From the NCBI GenBank assembly GCA_017475705.1, contig JAFVFB010000028.1, positions 1 through 39,843 on the forward strand: DNA of 39,843 nt, read 5' to 3'. Made by a program: the position numbers and the translations under genes. Origin of the DNA: Alphaproteobacteria bacterium (GTDB taxonomy: Bacteria; Pseudomonadota; Alphaproteobacteria; RF32; CAG-239). Under the pieces are notes generated by a model, which was given only the letters and a program-made list of their open reading frames with translations, did no database searches and had not been told where the DNA came from. Positions 15,957 through 25,700 of the stretch are shown here, in pieces (positions within the stretch are counted from its first letter, which is position 1; every line of letters starts with the position of its first letter).

Positions 15957-16253
15957 TTAATGCACTGAGTGATGATGACTATTTTTAGACACATTTTGAT
16001 GAGATGTAGTATCACAATGTTTTTTTTGATTTTCTATAGGTCGATCTTCACCAACGATAAAATCTTTAACATTGTCGGCAGCCTCTTTAGTTCCTTTCCA
16101 CACATCACTGCTGACTTCTTTTGTCTTATCCCAAATATTTTCACTGACTTCTTTAGTACCTTCCCAAACATTACCGCTAACTTCCTTAGTCTTTTCCCAA
16201 GTATGATGAGCCGCATCCTTAGTGCTATTCCAAAAACCTTCTTCTTTCGTCAT
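15957..16253 (-). CDS. Small protein with 11-residue Trp repeats and a His-rich tail
   Basis: A 98-residue protein of unknown function with no signal peptide. Trp occurs at 8, 19, 30, 41 and 52, exactly every 11 residues, within the unit W-x-x-T-K-E-V-S-x-x-V. An 11-residue amphipathic helical repeat is the pattern of LEA group 3 and related stress or membrane-surface proteins. Residues 64-98 include a His/Cys-rich end (KKHC, then HHH and a final H) that could bind metal. AGGAGAGG lies 6 nt before the ATG. A stress-protective role is an inference from the repeat only. Confidence 0.75.
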   Translation of the reverse strand: MTKEEGFWNSTKDAAHHTWEKTKEVSGNVWEGTKEVSENIWDKTKEVSSDVWKGTKEAADNVKDFIVGEDRPIENQKKHCDTTSHQNVSKNSHHHSVH

Positions 16254-16422
16254 ATATACCTCTCCTTTTGTTAAGTTTCTGCCTAGTCAAATATTAATAA
16301 AAATTGTGGGGCAGAAAATAAATGGTTTTATAAATGAGTAACTTCAATATGGTGTTACAAGGAAAATATATGAAATAGATGTGATATTTCAATAATACTT
16401 CGGATTAAAGGTAAAAACCTAT

Positions 16423-16456
16423 AAAAAATCCCCTCCTATTAAAGATAGAAGGGGAT
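16423..16456 (-). terminator. Terminator of the DUF218-like gene
   Basis: A 12-bp stem with one mismatch (16428-16439 with 16445-16456), 5-base loop, and a T run on the minus strand (16428-16423). Confidence 0.85.
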
Positions 16457-16461
16457 CAGTG

Positions 16462-17319
16462 TTAGAGGGCTTCTCGCCAAGTGTGAATCTTGGCCTCAAG
16501 ATCAACAGCAATAGCCTTGCGATACCATACAATGCTTGAATACATTTTCAAAAATTGCAAGGGTGCAGAAAAGAACGATCTTGGAACCCGTACAGGATAA
16601 TTCTGGGCTAAGTAATAGCCGGCAAAGCGAACATATTTGGGAATATTCCCATCATATTCTGCCTGATACAGACCGACATACTTATCTGTGCCCAAGCGAT
16701 CATACAAGGCAGCCGCTTCAGAAAGCAACGGTAGACCGCCGGCAAGAATTTTGCCATTGTAAAGCTGCAGCATATCAGATAGACTTTCGCCATGAACGTA
16801 CCAGTATGCATTAAGAGCTTTGCTACCAGGAAATTGTTTGGTAGAAAAAGCAACAGTACGTTCCAGCCGCTTACTCATTCGCTGCGTTGGGCAAAAAATC
16901 ACAGCGTCGGTGTCACTATTGACATAGTCAATAATTTCTTTCAGCACCGCTCCAGTATTATTACCTTTTTCCAAGACAACAATCTGAGGAAAATCACCTA
17001 AGCGCAGACAAACTCTTTTGAGTTTTTCACCTTCACTAATGACGGTGCCATCAGCTTGTTTATTTAAATACTTAGACAGCATACCGACACCGCCGGCACA
17101 CAGTAACACAGGATAAGTGCCGAATTGCTTCAGCGCTTTGTTCATGATAATGGCCGCATAGTAAGCTGAAACCATATCATCATCAATACATACCACATAC
17201 TTTGGTGCAACCAACAGATTGCCTTGGGCATCCAAACAATCTGTTTCTTTCTTGAAAAAGTCAAAAATAATTTCGGCTGTTTTCCAAGAATAATCCTTAA
17301 GATCAACTACTGGCTTCAT
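16462..17319 (-). CDS. DUF218 (YdcF/SanA-like)-type protein, tentative
   Basis: A 285-residue protein with no clear signal peptide. The middle part, LLCAGGVGML, then ISEGEKLKRVCLRLG, then IVVLEKGNNTGAVLKEI, follows the DUF218 order (GG, Ser/Glu-containing helix, then Glu-x-x-Asn-Thr). Those proteins act in envelope-related or cofactor-binding roles that are poorly defined. The C-terminal hundred residues (ALNAYWYVHGESLSDMLQLY, YVRFAGYYLAQNYPV) are not recognised. It has its own consensus promoter but no obvious Shine-Dalgarno before the ATG. The assignment rests on motif order, so other Rossmann-like families remain possible. Confidence 0.6.
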   Translation of the reverse strand: MKPVVDLKDYSWKTAEIIFDFFKKETDCLDAQGNLLVAPKYVVCIDDDMVSAYYAAIIMNKALKQFGTYPVLLCAGGVGMLSKYLNKQADGTVISEGEKLKRVCLRLGDFPQIVVLEKGNNTGAVLKEIIDYVNSDTDAVIFCPTQRMSKRLERTVAFSTKQFPGSKALNAYWYVHGESLSDMLQLYNGKILAGGLPLLSEAAALYDRLGTDKYVGLYQAEYDGNIPKYVRFAGYYLAQNYPVRVPRSFFSAPLQFLKMYSSIVWYRKAIAVDLEAKIHTWREAL

Positions 17320-17360
17320 AATTGTAATTAGTTTAACATATTTATAAAATTGCAGTTGCT

Positions 17361-17388
17361 ATTATATTATTTTGTCACAGTTTGTCAA
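17361..17388 (-). promoter_or_regulatory. Consensus promoter of the DUF218-like gene
   Basis: Minus-strand TTGACA (17383-17388), 16-nt spacer, TATAAT (17361-17366): both hexamers are perfect. The leader would be about 35 nt. Confidence 0.8.
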
Positions 17389-17430
17389 GTGATAATGCAA
17401 AATTAAGCAAAAAAACATGTAAAAAATAAC

Positions 17431-17446
17431 TAAAGATTAATCTTTA
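17431..17446. promoter_or_regulatory. 16-bp perfect palindrome upstream of the cyclophilin gene
   Basis: TAAAGATTAATCTTTA is perfectly self-complementary. It is nested in a wider inverted repeat ATGTAAA (17417-17423) / TTTACAT (17443-17449) and overlaps a possible -35 TTTACA (17443-17448). A regulator site is possible. Confidence 0.35.
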
Positions 17447-17489
17447 CATCAATATAACAATCATAAATAAATAATTTTTAGGAGGTCCC

Positions 17490-18032
17490 ATGAAAAAGTT
17501 TTTATTATCTTTGTTCGCCTTGCTTTGTATATCGGTTCAGGCATCAGCTATTAATGTGACAGACCCAGAAAACACTTTAGTATTAAAACTAAAAGACGGC
17601 GACGTTATTATTGAAATGTATCCAGATGTTGCCCCTAATCATGTTACCAGAATAAAAGAATTAGTGCGCCAAGGATATTATGATGGACTAAAGTTCCATC
17701 GGGTAATAGAAGGCTTTATGGCACAAACAGGTGATCCGTTGGGTAATGGAACCGGCGGTAGTGGGCTAAAATTAAAAGCAGAATTTAACAATAAGCATCA
17801 TGGCCGCGGAACCGTATCAATGGCGCGAGCACAAAATCCAGATTCTGCAGATAGTCAATTTTTTATTTGTTTTGCTGATGCCGGATTTTTAGATGGCAAG
17901 TATACTGTGTGGGGACAAGTTATTTCTGGAATGGAAGCCGTTGATAAAATTAAAAAAGGCAGCGGACAGAATGGTGAGGTCATTAATCCGGATAAAATTA
18001 TTTCAATAAAAGTCTTAGCCGATGTAAAATAA
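17490..18032 (+). CDS. Exported cyclophilin-type peptidyl-prolyl isomerase
   Basis: Cyclophilin of 180 residues with a cleavable signal peptide (about 1-20, ending VQASA), so periplasmic, like PpiA. The core has YYDGLKFHRVIEGFMAQTGDP with the catalytic Arg, GTVSMARAQNPDSADSQFFI, and LDGKYTVWGQVISGMEAVD. It accelerates proline isomerisation in exported proteins. AGGAGG lies 6 nt before the ATG. The next gene starts 45 nt downstream with its own SD, and both products are exported. Confidence 0.93.
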   Translation: MKKFLLSLFALLCISVQASAINVTDPENTLVLKLKDGDVIIEMYPDVAPNHVTRIKELVRQGYYDGLKFHRVIEGFMAQTGDPLGNGTGGSGLKLKAEFNNKHHGRGTVSMARAQNPDSADSQFFICFADAGFLDGKYTVWGQVISGMEAVDKIKKGSGQNGEVINPDKIISIKVLADVK

Positions 18033-18077
18033 CATTACGTATGACGGAAAAATATTTATATTAACAAGGAGGTAAAG

Positions 18078-19115
18078 ATGAAAATTAAATCATTATGTGC
18101 TGCTAGCCTAGCGACACTAAGTCTAGTCTTCTCAACACCAGATTGTGCATACGGAGTAGCACAGGCCCCTAAGTGGGATAAAGTTTTTGCTAAGAGCGAT
18201 AAGGTAAATGTCAAAAAAGTTGCTTTTAAAAATAGATTTGGAATAGAACTTGTAGGGGATTTATATGAGCCTGCAACAAAAATTTCCACAAAGCAACCGG
18301 CTATTGCTGTATCAGGACCATTCGGGGCGGTTAAAGAGCAAGCCTCCGGATTATATGCTCAGCAAATGGCTGAAAGAGGCTATATCGCATTTGCTTTTGA
18401 CCCCTCATTTACAGGAGAAAGCGGCGGTGCCGTAAGGAACGTGGCCTCACCGGATATTAATACGGAAGATTTTAGTGCTGCAGTTGATTATCTAACTTCA
18501 TTACCCCAAGTAGATGAGAACAAAATTGGTATCATTGGTATTTGTGGTTTTGGTGGATTTGGTCTAAATGCTGCAGCGCAAGATACCAGAATTAAGGCAA
18601 CCGTAACCTCAACAATGTATGATATGACAAGAGTTACAGCTAAAGGTTATAATGACACTATGTCAGATAAAGATTTATACGCAATGCGTCAGAAATTAAA
18701 CCGGCAGCGTACCCTGGATTATAAACAGGGCTATTATACTGGTGCTGAAGGTCTGCCAGAAAAATTGACAGGACAAGAACCTTTATTTGTAAAAGAATAT
18801 TTTGAATATTATAAAACACCACGAGGTTTTCACGAACGCTCAATCAACTCAAATGGCAAATGGAATGTGACATCTGCTTTATCTTTAATAACACAACCAA
18901 TTTTGGCATATAGCTCGACTATTCAAAATGCCGTTCTCATGATTCATGGAGAAAAAGCCCATAGTCGATATTTTTCTGAAGACGCTTATAAAAAGTTAAC
19001 CGGAGATAATAAAAAGCTATTAATTATACCAGACGCAAACCATGTCGATTTATATGATAACTTAGAAAAAATACCGTTTGATGAAATAGACCAATTCTTA
19101 AAAAAATATTTATAA
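18078..19115 (+). CDS. Exported alpha/beta hydrolase with a probable Cys nucleophile
   Basis: A 345-residue protein with an N-terminal signal sequence (about 1-25). An alpha/beta-hydrolase fold is indicated by VSGPFGAVKEQASGLYAQQ, AFDPSFTGESGG, a nucleophile elbow IGIIGICGFGG with Cys156, and a late His in IPDANHVDLYD. The Ser of a normal G-x-S-x-G elbow is absent; the related group in gut bacteria carries the same GICGxGG and TSTMYDMTR segments, so this is a subfamily trait. Substrate unknown. AAGGAGG is 6 nt before the ATG. Confidence 0.85.
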   Translation: MKIKSLCAASLATLSLVFSTPDCAYGVAQAPKWDKVFAKSDKVNVKKVAFKNRFGIELVGDLYEPATKISTKQPAIAVSGPFGAVKEQASGLYAQQMAERGYIAFAFDPSFTGESGGAVRNVASPDINTEDFSAAVDYLTSLPQVDENKIGIIGICGFGGFGLNAAAQDTRIKATVTSTMYDMTRVTAKGYNDTMSDKDLYAMRQKLNRQRTLDYKQGYYTGAEGLPEKLTGQEPLFVKEYFEYYKTPRGFHERSINSNGKWNVTSALSLITQPILAYSSTIQNAVLMIHGEKAHSRYFSEDAYKKLTGDNKKLLIIPDANHVDLYDNLEKIPFDEIDQFLKKYL

Positions 19116-19131
19116 TTATAAAGGAACAACC

Positions 19132-19524
19132 ATGAAAACGCGGAAAGGTATGGCTGCAGAGAAGAAACGCAGTGGAAAGTATAATTGCGCCCAAGCGGTT
19201 ATTTGCACATATTGTGATAAAGCAGGAATAGATGAAAATATGGCACTTAATCTCGGTAATTCTTTTGCGGCAGGATTGGGTAATAGGGAAGGAACTTGTG
19301 GGGCTTTGATTGGTGCAGGCATCGTCTTAGGGTTAATAAATAAAAATAGTGCAAAATCAGTAAAAGAAATGCGACTAATAATGGAAAAATTTGCCGAACG
19401 CAATGGGGCGACTCGCTGTAAAGAACTTAAAGGTTTGAATGAAAATAAAATTATACGAGAATGTCCAGATTGTGTTGCAGATAGCGCAGAATTTTTAGAA
19501 GAGTATATTGATAAAATGGAATAA
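19132..19524 (+). CDS. C_GCAxxG_C_C family (putative redox) protein
   Basis: A 130-residue protein with the spaced Cys pattern of the C_GCAxxG_C_C family: NCAQAV (first Cys), GTCGALIGAGIVLG (the GCAxxG-like core), TRCKEL, and ECPDCVADSAEFLEEY near the end. The family is proposed to be redox-active or to bind a metal, often beside other redox genes. No signal peptide is visible. It starts 16 nt after the hydrolase stop with AAGGAAC before the ATG, so it belongs to the same transcript. Confidence 0.85.
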   Translation: MKTRKGMAAEKKRSGKYNCAQAVICTYCDKAGIDENMALNLGNSFAAGLGNREGTCGALIGAGIVLGLINKNSAKSVKEMRLIMEKFAERNGATRCKELKGLNENKIIRECPDCVADSAEFLEEYIDKME

Positions 19525-19746
19525 ATGCCTATATTCTAGCTAAATCATTTAAAATAAAAAAAGATGACAGTCTATCACAGAGATAAATTGCTAATAAAAG
19601 ATGATTTAAGGTAGCAAGAAAAAATGAATAGAGGCAGATTAACCAAAAATAAATATTTTTTCTTCTACTATACTAAATGGTAGAAAATATCTGTAGTAAT
19701 AATGTAGATTTGCTAACATAAATGCCACTTGAAAACAAGAGGTGTT

Positions 19747-19753
19747 TAAGGAG
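19747..19753 (+). promoter_or_regulatory. Shine-Dalgarno deciding a GTG start for the giant adhesin
   Basis: TAAGGAG ends 7 nt before GTG at 19761, the ideal distance. It is only 1 nt before the ATG at 19755 and downstream of the in-frame ATG at 19722. Confidence 0.7.
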
Positions 19754-19760
19754 TATGATA

Positions 19761-22700
19761 GTGAAACATAAAGGATATAAAGCTGTATTTGTAATAGGGC
19801 TATTATTTATAATGGCTTCTGAGGTGCAAGCTCAAAATATTACAGAAAATTTGGTAAGCGTGACTAGAGGAACGGCCGTATCACGTCAGTTTAATTTAGA
19901 AGCTGATGAAAATATTCAAGATGATATTGCGCAAATAGGAGATTCAAGTACAGGAATCGGTACGATGGGTGGTAGTAGCGGAGCTGTGCTAACCATCAAT
20001 GGAAATAGTAGCTATTCAGTAATTGGGGGAAATGCAAGTGGAATTATTGTAAATGCCGGTCGAACATTAAATATTGACAATATCGGATCCCTAGATGAAC
20101 AAGGGAATATAAATGCCGCATGGCAGGGCTTTAAAGGTACACTGTTCAAAGCAAATGGTGGCACAATTAATTTTATAGGAGAAAATGTCTTAGCCCAAAA
20201 TAGTGCGGCCAATTCGGATAGTTTACTTAAAAATGATGGCGGCGTAATCACAGTTCTTGAGGGCGGAAGCTTAAATATACTACAAAACAGTTACGCATCT
20301 TACTTGTTGCAAAATACAAATGGGGTCATCAAGAATATAAATGGTCGCATAGCAGCAAATACGTTTAATAATAATGTGATATATAATACAGCATCAGAAG
20401 GGAAAGAGAGTAAAATTGAAGTAATTTCAGGAGAGATATCAAATAATATAATTAGTAGAAGCGAAAATCTCTATGGAAGTATTTTGCGTAATCTGGCAAA
20501 TGGCGATGCGGAGATAGCAAAATTTACAGCTTCAATTATAGAAAATGAAATAAACGCAAAAGCAATTTATGGTGGTTTAGTTCGTAATGAAGCTGAAAAA
20601 GGAATTGCTAAAATTGGCGAGATATCAGGTGATATTACCAAAAATAAAATCACTTCAACTGATGGAAATTTTTATGGCGCATTAATAAGCAATAAAGGTA
20701 AAAATAAAAATGCGGAAATAGATAAAATTTCAAGTGATATAACTGAAAATAAAATAGAATTGAAAGGAAAAACAAACGAAGGTTACGGTCTAATCTTAAA
20801 TGAAGGAAATAACAATGGGATGGCTAAAATCTCTGCCATTACCGGTCGCATATCTAATAATGAACTAACGATAAACAATATGACCGCACAAGGTGGTGTT
20901 ATCCTGAATTCAGCAAAGAGTGAAAAGGCTGAAATCGGAGAGATATCAGGTGATATCACCAATAATATTCTAACACTGAAAAGCATAAATGGCAGTATTA
21001 TTTCAAACCTTAATGGCTCGGGCATCGCTAAAATTGATACAATCTCTGGAAATATTAAAGAAAATACCATTAATGTGGCCACGACTTTGAAAGGAGGTAT
21101 TATCGATAACCAGGCAGAAATTGCTACAATTTCAGGAAATATTGAAAAAAATAGTATTACAGTTAATAAAGAAGCAGAGGGAGGAATAATACGCAACTCA
21201 TCTCAACTTGAGATAGTTTCAGGAAATATTAAAGAGAATACAGTAAATATAGCAAGTACCTTAAATGGCGGTATAATTGATAATAAGGCAGCAATTAGCG
21301 TAATTTCAGGAAGTATAGAAGGAAATAACGTGACAGCTGAAGGAGCCATCACGGGCGGAATCATACGTAACCTTAACCAAATTGAAACCATCTCTGGAAA
21401 TATTTCAGGAAATACCATAATCGCTAAAAAGGCGATAAGTGGCGGTATTATTAATAATCAAAATAATGTTAATTTTATTTCTGGCACTATAAAAAACAAC
21501 TATATAGAATCAACTGAAAATAAGCTAAGTAGTGGTATACTATACAATAACCGTAATGTTGGTGGACCGCTGACCATTATGTCGGATATAGAAAATAACT
21601 ATGCAAAATCCTTTGATAATACCGGGCTTAATGGTGGAATGATAAATAATCTGAACATCACATCCGTGATGATAATTATGGATAGTACAATTAAAAATAA
21701 TGCCACAACAGCAGAAAATATCATATCAAATAAAGGAACATTAAATATAATTGCAGACCAAAAAGATGTACTGTTTGACAATAATAAAGCCCAGGCAACA
21801 ATAACACGCAATGATACAACCGGAGAAGTATCTGTTAGTGGTGGCAAAGATATAGATATTAATAATACTAATACAGGAGGTATCCTGAATTTATGGGCAA
21901 AAGAAGGGAAATCTATTACTTTTAATGGCGAAATTATTGATAATGTGAATGGCGGTACTGGTACCACCAATGTTGGCGGAGTGTATGATGATAATGGTAC
22001 AGAAAGAAAATATAGCGGCGAAGTGAGATTTAATAACACAGTGACCCAGAAAACACTTAATATTAAAAATAATGCGAATATCGTGCTGGGACTTAATGGA
22101 GAAAAATATGGTCGTTTGAACTTAATAAATTTGACCAATGATGAAGAAAATGGGAAAATTAATACCTTAAATAATCATATAGAAAATCATAAAATCGGTA
22201 AAGCTATATTAAATTCAGCCCTTAATCTAGCTATCGATATGAAAATTGACTCCAATCTTACAACGGATGCGGATACTTTTGATTTAAATTCCGGCAGTTC
22301 AGGTACATTTAATATTTCCAATCTTAATATCTTTGGGGCCGGAATTGCTATTTTTAAGGCTTCCACTGTAAATACTGAATTGGTTCAAAAAATATTAAAT
22401 AATGGCAATGCTAATACTAAATTAACACTGGCAGACACAGTTAAAAGCGAATATGAGGCAGATATTGATGATGAAATCATCACAGGAACAGATAGCTTTG
22501 CAGGAACAACCATTACTTATAATCAAAAATTCGGTGATTACGAAATAACCCGTAAAAGAGAAACAAGAATATCAATTGTTGGATCAGCACAGGGTTTGGC
22601 TGATTCTATTCGTTGGGCACTAAATGTGACAGATGGAGAAAAAATATATACCAATCAAGATGATAATTTACATTTAATAAATGTTGCTACAGGTGAAAAC

Positions 22701-25700
22701 AGAATCTTTGATTTTGCCGGAACAACCAGCACTTTTGAAGTATCAGAAGATGCCGGTATTACCAGTGCAGGGGTCTTAACCATAAAAGGGGCAAAAAACG
22801 AAGATACCTATGCCACAATTAATGCAAAAGGTTACAAGTTATTTGATATTATAGCGACAATGCCAACCACAGTGGAGATAGAGAATACGCAGATTGACAA
22901 TGCTGCGTACGTAGCTAAGATTACTGATGGCAACACATTAATACTAGATAACACCTATCTGACAGCGACGAACACCAGTGGTATTGAAAATAATGGTCAG
23001 CTGTTTTTAAACAACAATAATATAATAAACCAATCCATAACCGGTGAAGGGAAAACTACAATAAGTGGAATAACCAATCTGAACAGTGCTAATCTAGTTC
23101 AAAATGAATTGATTGTAAATGGTAAACTGCTAAATACGGGAGATCCTGAAATTTATAACATTGTAGTTAATAATTCCGGTAAAGTGTCAAGTACTGCTGA
23201 AATATCAGGAAATCTACAATTTAAACTAAATACAAATGCCGTATTCGAAAATAACGGTAGTATTGAACAACAGCTTCTGGAAATAGCCACAGGAGCCACT
23301 CTCACAAATAATAATCAATTGCATGTTAAAGCACAAGGTACAAATAATGGTACGATAAATGGTAGCGGCAGTTTCACCAATGATGGTGAGTTTGAAAACA
23401 ATGGTATAATTGCCCAAGAAGTCCAAAACAATAACATCTTAACCTCGGATGCCTCTAATCTGCAAAATAAAATCTATCAACGCGGACAGTTGCATCTTAC
23501 TCAAGGAACAACGCAAGCAGAAATTTCAGGCGGTAGCAGCAACAATACCACTTGGATTGACGGCAATGTAACAGTGGGAACAACCATAAAAGAAAATAAT
23601 AGTCGTCTTGAAGAAAATGGTGAGCTTAACTTATTGAAAAATGCTAACATTGAAAATGCTTATTCATTTGTAGCAAATGGTGGAAACATAAATCTGCAGG
23701 CTCAAAATACAACCGATACGTTTCGTCTAGGAACAGTAAATATTTCTGCAGATAGTGCACTGGCTATTGATATTGATTTGACAGGTGATAGCGCTATAAA
23801 AAAGGCTGATAACCTGATTGCAACTGCCGTAAGTGGAGATAAAAAGATATTTATAAATAACTTAAATATTAAATCACCGCAAGACGGAGATGAAGATCCG
23901 GAATATGTTAAAGTCGTGGATAATAATTTGAAAGATTACATAGAATTAGGAGATAGCACCAAAACGCGTGTTGAAAATATACCGCAAAATGGTTTTATGA
24001 TAACTTATGCCAAGGATTTGGAAGGAGAAAATTCTGGAGGATACCTGAATATCACCTATACAGATTTAGTGGCGGCGGCAAGAGCGGTAACCAGATCGAG
24101 AATTTATGTAATGGGAACCGGCGATGAAAATATTGTTGATGAATTGGCTGAACACGGTGGTACAGGTATTTCTGATAGCGAACATCGTTTTGCCGGAGTT
24201 TCCTTAACAGTTAACGGAAATGGTACGCAATCTGTGGTAGGTGGGGATCTTCCGAGCGGTGGTAAAACCGGTGGTATACAGTTAGCAGGGACTCAAACTC
24301 TTAGATTAAATAATATAAAAGAATGGCAAGGATTTTCCACCGCAATAACCAATTATGGAACCGTAAATATTACAAATGTCGCTTTTAATAATAACGAAGT
24401 AGATATAGAAAATAATTCATTATTAAATTTATATGGTAAAGACGAGTTGAGCATCATAAAAGGAAATGATGGTATTATCAATATATCAGCTTATGAAGAA
24501 GACAATAATTTAATTTCTGCAGAAGTCCTCTTTAACGAGGGCGGAAAAATAACCCAAAAACAACTGACAATTGATGAAACAAGCCAACTGACGAATAATG
24601 CATTATTGACCTTAACAGATAAAATTTTAAACCAAGGGACAGTGACATCTCGTGCAGATAATATACAAACAGTCAATGGTATCGAAAATCTTAATCTGCT
24701 GCAACTGACCGGTGGGGAAAATAATAATGAAATAACTGGGGAAAATGGAAGAATAGAGTTTTCTGGAACTGGCGCAAATAAGGCAAACATAACCCAGGCA
24801 AGTGTTACCAATATAGGTAATCTGACCAATAGTGGAGAAATAAATTCCCCTGTGGACAATAGAGGAGGTATCCTAACAAATAGCAATAAAATAACATCTG
24901 TATTGATGAATGATGGCGAACTATATAATAAGGCATCTGGGAATATCTCGCAATTAGAGTTAATAGCAGGAGATGTGTATAACAACGCGAAAATAGCCAC
25001 AGGCTATGTAAAAGGCGGCAGTTTTACTAATGGCGAAACAGCGCAGCTGACAAAACTTGAGCAAACAGCAGGTAATGCAACAAATAAAGGAAATATTACG
25101 CACGCTACATTAACCGATGGAATACTGATAAATGGTGAAAATGCACAAATTGATAACTTAATCGTGAATGGTGGAGAAACCACAAACAGTGGTACTGTGA
25201 GTACTATCACAAATAATAATGGTGTTGTAAACAATGAGGTCAGCGGTGCACTACATAATTTGACCAATAACAGTGCTGTAAACAACCAAGGCACAATAAG
25301 TGGAGAAATAAATAATCAGGCAACCATTGATAATCTTGGAACTATTGTGATTGATAGCGAGTATCACAATGACAGTGTTATCAAAAATTCCGGTATAATA
25401 AAAGTTGAAAAAAACGTAGCCTTAGGAGAAATTAAAGCCCTTAATAATGCAAATACAGGACATTTGGCTTTGGGCAAAACAGTAGACAGCCAAGTAACAA
25501 TTGATAAAGAGATAGAAAAACAAATCCTTGAACTAAACGCTGGTGTGGTCAATCTGTCTGCAACTGGACAGATAACGGAAAATGCTGGATTGATTGCAAA
25601 TGGAGCATCATTTAATACTCAGAATAGCCAAATAGAACAGATTTCTATGGGAGAAGTAACATTAAACCAAGATTTACACATAAATATAGATACTGTATTG

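Noticed and set aside
19722..19760. ATG at 19722 as the adhesin start
   Set aside because: It has no Shine-Dalgarno and would put 13 residues before the signal peptide; GTG at 19761 has the ideal spacing.
21599..22138. Long antisense frames within the adhesin, up to 179 codons
   Set aside because: Asn/Ile/Gly-rich sense codons give few stops on the other strand; the translations are low-complexity Ser/Leu/Ile/Phe and lack ribosome sites.
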